In this document: one piece after another, positions 41,880 through 52,135 of the stretch
Position numbering within the stretch: the first letter of the stretch is position 1
How the letters are laid out: each line of letters opens with the position of its first letter
From: Cnuella takakiae
GTDB taxonomy: Bacteria > Bacteroidota > Bacteroidia > Chitinophagales > Chitinophagaceae
Assembly: GCF_001953305.1 (NCBI RefSeq)
Contig: NZ_MTFE01000010.1
Coordinates: forward strand, 4,473,803-4,537,802
Length of the DNA stretch: 64,000 nt
Reading direction: 5' to 3'
Translations under genes and position numbers: made by a program
The notes under the pieces: generated by a model
What the model saw: only the letters and a program-made list of their open reading frames with translations
The model's database searches: none
What the model was told of the DNA's origin: nothing

Positions 41880-42952
41880 TTAATTACTGGGTTGTAAGCC
41901 GTTTGATCCACTTTACTGAATATTGCCTGAATGACTTTCTTGCAAACCTCTTCATTGCCAACGCCTAAAGAAATAACACGATCAAAGCCAGCTTTACGGA
42001 TCCGCTCCCTTAAGGTATCATCACCTAACAACTGCTTACAAACTGCTGCACATTCAGATGCATCTTCCCAAAACACAGCTTCCTCACCTTCCAAATACAT
42101 AGCATTATGTTCGGTTGTTCTTTTGGCACAAAACAACCCGCCTGCATAAGGAATTTCTAAAGATCGCTGAGTGTGCAAATCACGATTGCCCTTCGACAAC
42201 ATTCCAATACATATTTTAGAACTCCGGATTGCGGCAACATAGTCTCTTCCATATATTGACTTGCCACGAATGCATGGCTTTAATTGCATATAATATTTGC
42301 TCTTGTGCCAGCCATTTCCCCAAATGCTTAAAGGAATATTTTGTTTAATGAGTTCAATCAAGAATTCATCTCTTCCTTCATGCGGCATCCAGGTTCCAAT
42401 GAAAGCAACTTCCGATTGAAAAGCTAATAATGCATTCAAATCCAGATTATCACTCGAATGGGCAACTTCATCATAACTTCTAAACACCCTAAGCACTTTC
42501 CTCGCACCAAGTTCATAACACTCACGCTCGGTTTCATTTCGCACAACAACAATCAAATCATAAAAGGGCATTGATTTCTTAAGCGAATCAAACCTTTTGC
42601 CATCTCTTGAACCAGTTGGATCATCAACATTGTACAAAACCAATTTGGATGTTAGAGATTTAATCAACTTCAAACTCTTAACACCAAACAATTCACCACT
42701 ATCAATCCATACTAAATCATAGTTTGATGTATTACAAAGGTTTTCTTGCACCCATTTCACCACCGCTCTTTGTAACCACACAAAACCAGTTTTGTAGTGA
42801 AATGCCCCAGAAAATTTCCCATTTAAGGAGCTATTTAATCCAACATAAGGATTTTGGATAGACACCGAATGGCCAAGACGCTCCAGTGCCTTAGCTCTAT
42901 GCGCAGAAGTAGATCCGGTATTATCATCACCTATGTACAATATAGTTGCCAT
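41876..42952 (-). CDS. CgeB-like glycosyltransferase (GT-B fold)
   Basis: The 358-residue product begins MATILYIGDDNTGSTSAHRAKALERLGHSV (noted as positions 1-30), a start seen in CgeB/DUF3880-type GT-B proteins. VLYNVDDPTGSRDG near 107-120, VAFIGTWMPHEGRDEFL near 186-202, LSIWGNGWHKSKYYMQL near 212-228 and SLEIPYAGGLFCAKRTTEHNAMYLEGEEAVFW (noted by position, about 270-301) form the family's C-terminal domain. It probably adds a sugar to the repeat unit. It shares a 4-base ATGA overlap with the next gene. Its AT-rich composition differs from flanking genes. Confidence 0.82.
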   Translation of the reverse strand: MATILYIGDDNTGSTSAHRAKALERLGHSVSIQNPYVGLNSSLNGKFSGAFHYKTGFVWLQRAVVKWVQENLCNTSNYDLVWIDSGELFGVKSLKLIKSLTSKLVLYNVDDPTGSRDGKRFDSLKKSMPFYDLIVVVRNETERECYELGARKVLRVFRSYDEVAHSSDNLDLNALLAFQSEVAFIGTWMPHEGRDEFLIELIKQNIPLSIWGNGWHKSKYYMQLKPCIRGKSIYGRDYVAAIRSSKICIGMLSKGNRDLHTQRSLEIPYAGGLFCAKRTTEHNAMYLEGEEAVFWEDASECAAVCKQLLGDDTLRERIRKAGFDRVISLGVGNEEVCKKVIQAIFSKVDQTAYNPVIK

Positions 42953-43110
42953 AATTAAAATATTATTTACCGCTTTTTACAGACGCGGAGAAATAAAATG
43001 GTCGATAAAAATTTGCAAAACTCCATTTAAGTGTAAGTAAGAAAATACAAGCACCTGCGACACATTTCCAAGGTGAAGAATCCACTTCCACAACAAGCAA
43101 AAACAATAAA

Positions 43111-44331
43111 TTAAATGAATTTGGAAGAAGGTGTTCCGATAGGCAATGTCGTTGTATTCAACTTTCCTTTATTCACAACTTTTAGATAAATAGATTCAAA
43201 GTCATCAATGATTACTTTTGAACTAAATCTCATACAATTCTGGTAGCCATTTAGCAAATGAGCCTCACGCTCCAATGCAGAGCAATTCAACACCTTACTG
43301 ATTACTTCAGCCGAAATGGAAGCCCATTGATCTTGTAAACTCTTTTCGAGAGGTTTTCTCGGAATATAGAAGGCAGCACTACCTCCCACTTCATTCATTG
43401 GCGCTTCACCTGTTGTAACTACAGGGCATCCACACTCCATTGCTTCAATAATGGGCCAACCAAACCCTTCTGCATAGGAAGGAAACAAAAGCAAGCTAGC
43501 CCCACAATAAGCTTTATTTACTTCTTCATCGGGCAAACCAGTCACAAAATGTATATCAGCTTTATATTTAGAAATTTCTTTCTTTTCCAGCAAGCATTTG
43601 CTGGGCTGCTCACCTACAAGTATTAAAGGCAACCTATTATCAGAATTAGCACGCCAAGATTCATAAATCTCGATAACTCCTTCTCTATTTTTATACCACA
43701 GATTTCCACCGACATGGAGCATATATCCGGCCTTTAAATTGACACCGATATAATTCGATAACTGGAACCTTGCTTCTTCAACTTTAAATTTTATAAGGGG
43801 CCTGTTCTGTGTATTATAAACCACCTCACTTACTACTACCTCTTTGTTGATAAAATAATGCAAATCATGTTTTGTCTTTAAAGAAGCTGAGATAAAGTAT
43901 TGCGCTTGTGAGTACCCCCATCTTATCAACCTTTGATACAATCTACCACTCCATCCAGTTGTATACTGTTCAATTTTGCCGACTGCTGATAACTGAGCTA
44001 AAAAATCGTGGCAATGAACTATATGTGGAAGCTTTCTGACCATTGGAACCCAGGGACCTAAAGCGTGATCAGTAATAACAAAAAGAGTATTCTCCGGAAA
44101 GCTTCGACGGCGCCTTAGGAATTGGACAGGAAAAATCAAGAATTGATCAATATAGCCCAACCACTTACCCAAAAACTTGTTGTTACCAGACAATTTAAAA
44201 AAAAGGGGTTTGGGAACTAAAATTTCTATTGTATGCCCTTTACGCTGCATGCCATTGGCAAGCATATTAAGATACCGCGGCATACTTTGGTGATTCAAAA
44301 ACAAAGGGTGGCTAAAGAAAACAATGTTCAC
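43111..44331 (-). CDS. GT4 family glycosyltransferase
   Basis: A GTG at 44331 starts the fold directly (VNIVFFSHPLFLNHQSMPRYLNML); the reading frame is open to a TTG at 44370 but the extra residues look non-native. The 406-residue product has VHCHDFLAQLSAVGKI (about 117-132), GYMLHVGGNLWYKNREGVIEIYE (about 210-232), LILVGEQPSK, and VNKAYCGASLLLFPSYAEGFGWPIIEAMECGCPVVTT (noted by position, about 285-321) with the E-x7-E motif EGFGWPIIE. Strongly AT-rich. It is likely to act on the nascent repeat unit. Confidence 0.88.
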   Translation of the reverse strand: MNIVFFSHPLFLNHQSMPRYLNMLANGMQRKGHTIEILVPKPLFFKLSGNNKFLGKWLGYIDQFLIFPVQFLRRRRSFPENTLFVITDHALGPWVPMVRKLPHIVHCHDFLAQLSAVGKIEQYTTGWSGRLYQRLIRWGYSQAQYFISASLKTKHDLHYFINKEVVVSEVVYNTQNRPLIKFKVEEARFQLSNYIGVNLKAGYMLHVGGNLWYKNREGVIEIYESWRANSDNRLPLILVGEQPSKCLLEKKEISKYKADIHFVTGLPDEEVNKAYCGASLLLFPSYAEGFGWPIIEAMECGCPVVTTGEAPMNEVGGSAAFYIPRKPLEKSLQDQWASISAEVISKVLNCSALEREAHLLNGYQNCMRFSSKVIIDDFESIYLKVVNKGKLNTTTLPIGTPSSKFI

Positions 44332-44651
44332 AGGAAGGTTTGACAAATTGATGTTAAGAAATAAATCCAACAGGGGAATACTTGCATTTGAAATGCTTTA
44401 TTTCTTTCTGGGATGAAGTTCAAACTATAATTACCTAGCTTCGCCCTACAAGAACATTCAACTACAAGTTTTTTCTTTGGCTCAATTATATGTTGACATT
44501 TTTTTTAAAGTAGCAAGAGCTATGTTATTAATGAGGTCATAAGCAGCCAAACATTTACCAACAACAACAAATTCAGGGTAAACACTAAAAACAAGCATGT
44601 GGTACTTTTTGGTTCAAACGCTATACCCAATGTCCAGATTTAGTTGAAGCA
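44332..44651. other. AT-rich intergenic stretch
   Basis: This gap of about 320 bp between the Wzy-like gene and the GT4 gene has no reading frame of note, no T-tract hairpin and no TAnnTTTG element I can support. Short poly-A/T runs are scattered through it. I see nothing else in it. Confidence 0.4.
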
Positions 44652-46316
44652 TTATCCGTTTTGAGCTAGCGAATACTTACCATGGTAATTTATATATCCT
44701 CTTTTTATGAACAAAGAAGATATTATTAGCGTGAATTGAAAAATCACAAAGTAAAGCAGCACTGTTTGCGGCCACTCCCTTAAGGTAAAAACCACAGCAT
44801 TGATAACACTTTCTGTAGGCAAAAACGAAAATGTCGAAGTGATTGAGAGGAGGCCACATAAACTAAATTTAAAGCTAGATGCAGTACCCTTGCCTAACAC
44901 CAAAACAAAAGCATCAACAAGATAATAGACAGGAATGATTGAAATGCCCAAGACTAGTAAGTACCACCATCCGAATGTAGCCATTCCTGTTCCACAGAAA
45001 TGACCTGTACGAAACCAACCCATCGCATAAGGATCACCTGTTGTAATATAGTATAGGTAATCACCTATTGAAGAAGATACTATCTCCTCCTTTTTCACAT
45101 CAATATTTAAAAGTTTCAATACAGGGCTAGGAAAAGAACTATAGAACCTGTTAACAGAAAATTCAAACATTTTAGGGTTACCCGCTCCCATTCCTCTTGC
45201 CTGGATAAGGCTTAAATCATTAAACTTGAGGTTACAAAAGCGTGCGAGAAATATATTATCAAGGTAGTTTTCATCCCAATCTGGATTTGTTACCTTAGCT
45301 AACTTTTTGTATTCGGCAATCGCTCTTGAATCTTCGTAAACTTCCAAGGTTTTGGAAATAAGTGCAACCCTAGAGACATCTTCTCTAGCACCTCTAACCA
45401 TTACCATAGCAACGCCAATATCCTGAATTGGTCCAGTAAAGAGCCATAAAGCAGCCCCGAACCCAACAATTATTTTGAGATTGATCTTGGGCATTTGAAA
45501 TCGCTTCAGCAAATAACCCAAGATAAAGGAGTACCCCAAAGCTGTAAAACTGTACATAAACGCTCCACGGCTATTTGCACCAATACTTACAACAAAAATT
45601 AGCATTCCATAAAAAAGCAGTTGAAATTTCAACCTTTTGGAAACGATCTGAACCTTACCAAACAACAAGGAGAATGGTATAAAGAATGGCGCATAGGCGA
45701 ATGGTATAAAACTTCTAATGATATTGTTTCCTGTTTCCTTTTCATCATATGAAGTAGAGGTGAAGAAATGGATAAAAAACATCGAAAAAAGACCCAAAAA
45801 ACCCATGAACCATATCTGGAAGTTATTTGGTGCAACAAAAAACTTAAGTCGTTGTAACACTTGCTGTGCCGCTGTTAAACTCCGGTTGCTGGAACTTGCC
45901 TTTCTTCGATATAAAAGATGAGCAATCAATAAAATAATCAAGGAAAATAAAGCATGCAAAAAGACCTCATTTGGCAATTCAAGGTTATGAATCAAACTTT
46001 TCCCTTCAATTGACATAAAAACTACTGGAAAGTAAATTTGAGTAAGAGCATAACCCAAAATTAAAAAAGTTGAAAAAGGATGCCGCGCAAACGAATTCGT
46101 AAGAAAGAGTGCTTTTACAACGAGCGCCCACCCTACTACCACACATGATAACGCAAAAATGTTTTTCATGTCGGTATGAACTAACACTTGATAACCAACC
46201 GCAATCAGCATAATCAACCAAGAAAAATCAATCATTCTACCATAGGTTTTCTTTGCATCCGCCTTATTTGAATAATTGGTTAACTGACTGTTCTGTACTT
46301 GCTTGTTCACCTTCAT
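44652..46316 (-). CDS. Wzy-like polysaccharide polymerase (O-antigen polymerase type)
   Basis: The 554-residue protein has at least eleven membrane helices with a larger extracytoplasmic loop at about 330-420, the topology of Wzy polymerases, which link repeat units in the periplasm. Helices include MIDFSWLIMLIAVGYQVLV, FALSCVVVGWALVVKAL, FLHALFSLIILLIAHLLY, QIWFMGFLGLFSMFFIHFF and WWYLLVLGISIIPVYYLVDAFVLVL. Sequence identity between Wzy proteins is low, so the call rests on topology and position between glycosyltransferases. It may belong to the Wzy-like proteins found with Bacteroidota exosortases, but I cannot confirm that from reading. Confidence 0.78.
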   Translation of the reverse strand: MKVNKQVQNSQLTNYSNKADAKKTYGRMIDFSWLIMLIAVGYQVLVHTDMKNIFALSCVVVGWALVVKALFLTNSFARHPFSTFLILGYALTQIYFPVVFMSIEGKSLIHNLELPNEVFLHALFSLIILLIAHLLYRRKASSSNRSLTAAQQVLQRLKFFVAPNNFQIWFMGFLGLFSMFFIHFFTSTSYDEKETGNNIIRSFIPFAYAPFFIPFSLLFGKVQIVSKRLKFQLLFYGMLIFVVSIGANSRGAFMYSFTALGYSFILGYLLKRFQMPKINLKIIVGFGAALWLFTGPIQDIGVAMVMVRGAREDVSRVALISKTLEVYEDSRAIAEYKKLAKVTNPDWDENYLDNIFLARFCNLKFNDLSLIQARGMGAGNPKMFEFSVNRFYSSFPSPVLKLLNIDVKKEEIVSSSIGDYLYYITTGDPYAMGWFRTGHFCGTGMATFGWWYLLVLGISIIPVYYLVDAFVLVLGKGTASSFKFSLCGLLSITSTFSFLPTESVINAVVFTLREWPQTVLLYFVIFQFTLIISSLFIKRGYINYHGKYSLAQNG

Positions 46317-46391
46317 AATAAGGTTTATTGTTGTCCTGCAGTTACTATACTAGAATGAGAAAGGCACATCATGAATAGATTCCTATAACTC

Positions 46392-47441
46392 TTAATGTGC
46401 TTGACTCATCTTCAATACTGCAGCATGAACTTTGCTTTTAAGGATTTCTTCTTGATGCTGCTCCATTTTTCGATGCAGGTATTTGGCCGAGAGCATCAAA
46501 CCAAACTTTCCGCCAGCAGAAATAATAAATACACACCATTTCAAAATCCTTGACAGCATAAACTCTGAGTCCTGATGTGCTTGTAAGAAAAGATAGTATG
46601 CTGGCCGACCTTTCAAGAGGTATTTTAGCCCAATTTGTCTGTAGTATGAATCATAACTGAGTGTCGCATGCAATTTTAAAAAGAATAATAATGAAGGATA
46701 TTTTTCTTTTAATTTCAAGTAAAGCCAAAGGATGATTTTTTCTTTTTCGGCAATCTCCTCACCTTTTACATTCAAATAAACAGATGCAGTGTTCGCATGT
46801 CTGCGTATATGGGTTAGAACATTCTTAAGTACTCCCATGCCAAAATTTTCCGATGCCCTAGCCCAAAATTCATAATCAAGGGCACTTCTAAAATCGGTGG
46901 CAAAAAAGCCACAACTATCCAGTATACTGGTCCGTAAAGAAACATTAGACAGATTTCCTGGAATATTTCCAAACAAGAAAAAATGTTCACAACTTGAACC
47001 GACTGGATAAAAATCCAGCAAGCATTTCCGTTCAAACCTCATAAGGGAACTATGTGCTCCTTCATTTAGTGCAAATGCAAAACCTAAGTCACTTGGAGCT
47101 GACTGCCAATAAGCCAAAATAGTCGAAAGGCTGGCTTCATTTATAAAGTAATCATCAGCGCAAAGTATCTGACAAATAGGCGCTTTTGCCCTTTTAAAAA
47201 GAAAGTTCAGATTTCCGGAAATACCTAAATTACTTTCATGATTGAAGATGCTTACCCGGCAATCACTTAAGGATGCCAGGTACTCTCTTGTTCCGTCAGT
47301 TGAACCATTGTCGCCAATTAAAACCTCCCACTGAGCAGAGGTTTGACGAAATACGGACTCCAAGCATTCTTTGATAAAAGGCAGTCCATTGCGAACGGGA
47401 ATAATAATTGATATTTCAGGGCAGGAATAAGATTGCATCAT
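46392..47441 (-). CDS. GT2 family glycosyltransferase
   Basis: The 349-residue product has the GT-A fold: PEISIIIPVRNGLPFIKECLES (about 8-29), WEVLIGDNGSTDGTREYLAS (about 37-56, containing the first Asp), SNLGISGNLNFLFKRAKAPICQILCADDYFI (noted by position, about 69-99, with the D-x-D-like ADD). A helical C-terminal segment follows. The neighbouring gene on the same strand (47479) is a close relative with the same layout, so the pair looks like a duplication. Confidence 0.9.
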   Translation of the reverse strand: MMQSYSCPEISIIIPVRNGLPFIKECLESVFRQTSAQWEVLIGDNGSTDGTREYLASLSDCRVSIFNHESNLGISGNLNFLFKRAKAPICQILCADDYFINEASLSTILAYWQSAPSDLGFAFALNEGAHSSLMRFERKCLLDFYPVGSSCEHFFLFGNIPGNLSNVSLRTSILDSCGFFATDFRSALDYEFWARASENFGMGVLKNVLTHIRRHANTASVYLNVKGEEIAEKEKIILWLYLKLKEKYPSLLFFLKLHATLSYDSYYRQIGLKYLLKGRPAYYLFLQAHQDSEFMLSRILKWCVFIISAGGKFGLMLSAKYLHRKMEQHQEEILKSKVHAAVLKMSQAH

Positions 47442-47478
47442 GCTGATGATGAATTAGGGTATTATCTAAAAGTTTTCA

Positions 47479-48471
47479 CTATATGGCATTTGAACCAACC
47501 TGAAAAGCCTGCAACAAACGCTTGGCAGAATAAACCCGGCCGATTCTCCCACCCAATGAAATAAAGAAAATGGCCCATTTAAAATTTTTACGAATACACT
47601 CGCTATGTGCAGCGTGTTTGTTCACCTCCTTTAAATATTCCTTATTTCCTTTTAGTAAAAATTTTACAGCTAAGTACCTATCCAGGGCATCATACTGAAG
47701 CGTTCCATGAAATTTCAGTCTTCGCATCAGATGCGGGTGTGACGCTATAAGGCCACGGTACATCTTATTGGCAATCTTAATTTTTTGTTCCACCAGTTCA
47801 CCTTTTAAGTTCAGGTAATTGGAAGCCTGATTTTTATGAACTCTTACTTGAACGATCACTTCACTCTGTACACCCACATCGTATTTTTTGGAGGCACGGT
47901 GCCAAAATTCGAAATCTCCTGCAAACGGAAGCGATTGATCAAACATGCCGACACTGCTTACTACCCTGGTGCGTAAGGATACATTTGAAAGATTGCCCGG
48001 AAAGTTTCCAAAAACATAAAACCATAGATCAGCATGACCCGCCTTTATAGTTTTAGGCAGTACCTTCTTTTCATATTTGACTAGCCGGTTTGAATCACTT
48101 TCATTCTGATGATTGAACCGCACAAAACCCAAAGCAGAATCGGCTTTTTCCCAAAAATTCAGCAGTATGTTCAAAGAGCGGGCAGATACAAAGAAATCAT
48201 CCTGGCAGAGAATCTGGGAAACTGGAGCTTGTGCTTTTGAAAATAAAAAATTAAGGTTATTGAAAATACCCAGGTTCTGTTCCTGCTCAAAAACTCAAAT
48301 TCTAGGATCATTTATTGATCTCAGGTATGCCCTTGACCCATCGGTTGACCCATCATCACTTATCAATAATTCCCAGGTACTTATCTCCTGTTTCAGAATA
48401 GATTCTATACAGTCCTCCAAATAAGGCATTCCATTGTATACAATGGTTATAATTGAAATAGTTGGAAACAT
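47479..48471 (-). pseudogene. GT2 glycosyltransferase gene interrupted by an in-frame TGA
   Basis: Reading the minus strand from the ATG at 48471 gives a normal GT2 start (PTISIITIVYNGMPYLEDC, then WELLISDDGSTDGSRAYL). The codon at 48297-48295 is TGA where the family has a residue such as Arg (ATT-TGA-GTT-TTT). After it the same frame continues intact (EQEQNLGIFNNLNFLF, ILCQDDFFVSA) to the stop at 47479. The full frame would be 330 residues, like the sister gene 46392-47441. A single base change (CGA to TGA) explains the stop. Either a point mutation or a sequencing error is possible. Confidence 0.85.
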
Positions 48472-48477
48472 ATTAAT

Positions 48478-50001
48478 TTATCGTCCACGCAACAATTCAA
48501 AATATTTGCGGCCCCTATTCTTAATAATAGCGCCCATTTCAATTGGGGCTACTTTTAAGTATCTGATAGCATTCATTAACAAAATGACTAAAGAAGCAAA
48601 CAAAATCATCAACTTAAAACCTGGAGCTACATGCATTATAAAAAACGCAACAGCAGTTATGAATACAGAAAACGAAGCCATTTTAGCTAAGCTCCTTGGC
48701 CACTTAACACTATTGCCTTCAAGCCATATTTGTGCATAATGATTATAGAAAATAGCAACGAAGATCTCAACCATTAATAAAGCAGCACTTGCTCCTTTGA
48801 TTCCAACTGGAGGGACAAAAAGAAGGAGTAAAATTATTAGGAGCACAGAAGATGACGTTGTTATAACAAATTGTGGCTTTAAGAGATTATTACCTACAAC
48901 AATTGATATGGATGGTTGTGCGTATGCGTATACAAGTACAGTCATTGACAATAAGCCAAAAACAGTAGGATCAAAAGCAATTTTCCCTATTGTCCATATG
49001 GTAAACAATGGCGCTACATATGCCTGAAGCAAAAGCGCACCTGGCGCAAGCACTAACATTAACATCAACCATACCACACTAAATGTTAACGCAACTTTTT
49101 TCTGATCCCTGGCTAATAAAAACTTCATCAACTCCGGCATCATTGGATTAGTGATGGTTCCCAAGCCTTGGAGCATGGTATTAGCCCCAGTGCGCATGGT
49201 TGCAAAGTCAACCAAGGCTTTTGATCCCACCATCGGCGCTAATATTAATCGTACCCCCTGCTGTCTAAGCAACTCCATTACTGCCTTGTATGATAAAACA
49301 GAAGATTTATAAAGATTTATCCAACCAATACCTGTACTAGGCCTAACGAAGGGTAACGCTATTTTCCTTAACTGTTTTTTGATATCCCAAAACATCATTA
49401 AGTAATAGAAAAGGGTAGCTCCAGCCAGAGCAGCGCCAGCCTCCAGAAGGCCTGCACCTTGAATAACTGCTAACAAAGGGGCAACTGATGTGAGAATAGT
49501 AAATGCAATCCCCCACCACCCCATCCTCGGCAAATAGCCAAAAGAGTAAAGTGCCCGCACCAGTAAACCACCTGGACTTCCTGTAACACACCAGGTAATA
49601 CCTTGAATTAATAACACGCTTCCAGCATCTTCAATCAGGCCCCTATCAACATCCTTAAAAATATCCGAAATGAAGTTTGCTTCAATCAGCACATATATAA
49701 GCAGGAGCTGAAGTAAGCCCAAAAGAATACTGATCAGTAATCCAGAGCTTAGAAACTGTGCAAACTGTACTTTATCAGTACCAGCCAATTTATAAAATTC
49801 ATACTCCAAAAAATTATGGTGCCCCATATCTAGTATCTGCAACAAGGTTAATAGGGAGGTGATACCAATCCAAACGCCATAAATTTCAGCACTCCAGTAT
49901 GATAGATAAAAGGGTACTAATACCAATTGGGTCATGAAGGTTAATATGATTTTCAACCACGATGTTGCGCTACCTTCTAGTATCCTTTTCCTTGTAGACA
50001 T
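48478..50001 (-). CDS. Wzx-like polysaccharide flippase
   Basis: The 507-residue product is a multi-helix protein of the MATE/Wzx flippase type (ILEGSATSWLKIILTFMTQLVLVPFYLSYW at the start, noted by position, and WIGITSLLTLLQILDMG). Twelve to fourteen membrane helices are visible. It would flip the lipid-linked repeat unit to the periplasmic side for the Wzy-like polymerase. It follows gmd after a gap of about 160 bp. The coding sequence is AT-rich like the downstream transferases. Confidence 0.9.
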   Translation of the reverse strand: MSTRKRILEGSATSWLKIILTFMTQLVLVPFYLSYWSAEIYGVWIGITSLLTLLQILDMGHHNFLEYEFYKLAGTDKVQFAQFLSSGLLISILLGLLQLLLIYVLIEANFISDIFKDVDRGLIEDAGSVLLIQGITWCVTGSPGGLLVRALYSFGYLPRMGWWGIAFTILTSVAPLLAVIQGAGLLEAGAALAGATLFYYLMMFWDIKKQLRKIALPFVRPSTGIGWINLYKSSVLSYKAVMELLRQQGVRLILAPMVGSKALVDFATMRTGANTMLQGLGTITNPMMPELMKFLLARDQKKVALTFSVVWLMLMLVLAPGALLLQAYVAPLFTIWTIGKIAFDPTVFGLLSMTVLVYAYAQPSISIVVGNNLLKPQFVITTSSSVLLIILLLLFVPPVGIKGASAALLMVEIFVAIFYNHYAQIWLEGNSVKWPRSLAKMASFSVFITAVAFFIMHVAPGFKLMILFASLVILLMNAIRYLKVAPIEMGAIIKNRGRKYFELLRGR

Positions 50002-50164
50002 ATGCTAAACCACCTTTTCACAATCCTTTTGAACTTAAAGGGATATTCACAATTTCTCGCTGCTTCAAACCTCTAAATCCCGTTTAATAACGCAGCTATC
50101 ATGATCCCGCACCGAATTGTTCCTTTAATACCGGCCGGTAATTATAACAACCATAACCTTTAAC

Positions 50165-51268
50165 CTATCTATACAACAAATGGTTTTGGGAAGTTTGTGC
50201 CTCTTTTCCAGACAAAATTTTCAGATCATTTTCCATCATTTCCTTTACCAAAGCAGCCAAACTGTATTTTGGCTTCCAACCAAGCTGCTGCATTGCCTTT
50301 GAAGCATCGCCAATCAGCAGGTCTACTTCGGTATGGCGGAAATAAGCAGGGTCGATAGCCAGTACCATTTTTCCGGGTTCCAAATGGAAGTCGGGGTGGT
50401 TACAGGAAACGACATATCCTTTCTCATCAACCCCTTTACCCTGAAAGGCGAGCTCAATACCTACTTCTTCAAAGGCCATCCGGATAAAATCACGAACCCT
50501 GGTTGTGATGCCGGTAGCGATTACAAAGTCTTCAGGAGTATCCTGCTGGAGCATCCGCCACATGGCTTCCACGTAATCTTTGGCATGGCCCCAGTCGCGT
50601 TGCGCATCGATATTACCCATGTACAGGCAATCCTGCAACCCGAGAGCGATGGCGGCAATGCCACGGGTAATCTTGCGGGTAACAAAGGTTTCACCCCGCA
50701 GCGGGCTCTCGTGGTTAAAGAGAATACCATTACAGGCATACATGCCATATGCCTCGCGGTAGTTCACTGTAATCCAGTAAGCATAAAGCTTGGCTACGGC
50801 ATAAGGGCTGCGCGGGTAGAAAGGCGTGGTTTCGCGTTGCGGCACTTCCTGCACCAATCCATACAGTTCGGAAGTGGAGGCCTGGTACAACCGGGTCTTC
50901 TTTTCCATTCCCAGTATGCGAATGGCTTCCAGCAGGCGCAGGGTACCAATGCCATCTGCATTGGCGGTGTACTCGGGGGTATCAAAAGAAACTTTCACAT
51001 GGCTCATAGCAGCCAGGTTGTAAATTTCATCGGGTTGTGTTTCCTGTATGATCTTTACCAGGTTCATGCTGTCGGTCATATCGCCGTAATGGAGCGTAAA
51101 GCGTACATCCGCTTCGTGCCGATCCTGGTACAAGTGATCGATCCGACTGGTATTAATCAGTGAAGCACGGCGCTTGATGCCATGCACCCTATATCCCTTC
51201 TCTAGAAGCAATTCGGCCAGGTAGGCCCCGTCTTGTCCTGTAATTCCGGTGATTAATGCTGTTTTCAT
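50165..51268 (-). CDS. gmd: GDP-mannose 4,6-dehydratase
   Basis: Gmd converts GDP-mannose to GDP-4-keto-6-deoxymannose, the precursor of fucose, rhamnose-D, perosamine and related sugars. The 367-residue product starts [21 protein letters not shown] with the NADP-binding GxxGxxG (residues 8-14), [16 protein letters not shown] (about 31-46), [15 protein letters not shown] (about 85-99), and the catalytic YxxxK ([10 protein letters not shown], about 157-166) with [15 protein letters not shown] following. The start at 51328 is rejected; the one at 51268 gives the family N-terminus. No fcl/rmd-type reductase or aminotransferase is beside it. Confidence 0.96.
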   Translation of the reverse strand: MKTALITGITGQDGAYLAELLLEKGYRVHGIKRRASLINTSRIDHLYQDRHEADVRFTLHYGDMTDSMNLVKIIQETQPDEIYNLAAMSHVKVSFDTPEYTANADGIGTLRLLEAIRILGMEKKTRLYQASTSELYGLVQEVPQRETTPFYPRSPYAVAKLYAYWITVNYREAYGMYACNGILFNHESPLRGETFVTRKITRGIAAIALGLQDCLYMGNIDAQRDWGHAKDYVEAMWRMLQQDTPEDFVIATGITTRVRDFIRMAFEEVGIELAFQGKGVDEKGYVVSCNHPDFHLEPGKMVLAIDPAYFRHTEVDLLIGDASKAMQQLGWKPKYSLAALVKEMMENDLKILSGKEAQTSQNHLLYR

Positions 51269-51458
51269 GTAAAGCTGAATTCGGTTAGGGGGGAAATACC
51301 AAAGGAATACTGTGGCACTGTGAAGCAATATGTTTTTTACTTGTTTGCGCTGTTACAAATTTCCATTGCAGGCAATCTGCAGATGGTATTTACATTGCTG
51401 TTAGCAGTTCAGTTTATTACTGGCAAGTGCCATATACTTATACAAACCGATTAGAGGA

Positions 51459-51998
51459 TCAGGCAGAGATTTTATTTGCCAGCCCACTTTGCGATGGCGG
51501 TTGTATTACCACAAGGTTGGTACGGGCCACTTCTGCTACCAGTGCATAACCCAGTGAAGGGATAGACACTTTTACAGTATTCGCCGACACCTGAACCACC
51601 TTGCCTTCCATGTTGGCCAATGGACCATCTGCAATACGCACCAAATCACTGGTGCGTAAGGAAACTTTCTCGAGCTGCACATTGCGGTGCTTGGTTAAGA
51701 AATCCCTGATGGCGTCTATTTCCGATTGCTTAACTACTGCGGCTTTTCCCAGCCAGCTAATAAAACTGAGCACCCCAGGCACTTCCCGGATATAAGAGTG
51801 CTGCTTTAGCGAGGTTTGCACAAAAACGTAAGAAGGAAAGAGCGGTTCATCTACCCACTTCTTTCGATCGTGCCATTGTTTATGCACTTTGTTCAACGGG
51901 CAGTAGTTTGTTATTTCCATGCGTGCCAATTGCCCGGCCACTTTCTTTTCCCATTTGGGTCTGGTGTACAGCACATACCAGTTGGTTTCAGCAGTCAT
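51459..51998 (-). CDS. UpxY-like transcription antiterminator (NusG paralogue)
   Basis: NusG paralogues of this kind travel with RNA polymerase and allow transcription through long polysaccharide operons. The 179-residue product has the NusG N-terminal domain (WYVLYTRPKWEKKVAGQLAR, residues 7-26; PLFPSYVFVQTSL near 52-64; VPGVLSFISWLGKAAVV) and a C-terminal KOW domain (SDLVRIADGPLANMEGKVVQVSANTVKVSI, noted at 117-146). It stands just before gmd on the same strand. Expected effect is to favour this operon over others. Confidence 0.93.
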   Translation of the reverse strand: MTAETNWYVLYTRPKWEKKVAGQLARMEITNYCPLNKVHKQWHDRKKWVDEPLFPSYVFVQTSLKQHSYIREVPGVLSFISWLGKAAVVKQSEIDAIRDFLTKHRNVQLEKVSLRTSDLVRIADGPLANMEGKVVQVSANTVKVSIPSLGYALVAEVARTNLVVIQPPSQSGLANKISA

Positions 51999-52135
51999 GG
52001 TATTCTCTGTTTGTTAGCTTTTGCAAGCAGGCAGGGCTTCGCCTATCCCGGTAACATCCTGTTCCCGGGTCAGTTGGTTTTGCCTGACTTGATTTGATTG
52101 AAACTTCTGTGTAACTGATAGATTGCGGCGGGTCC

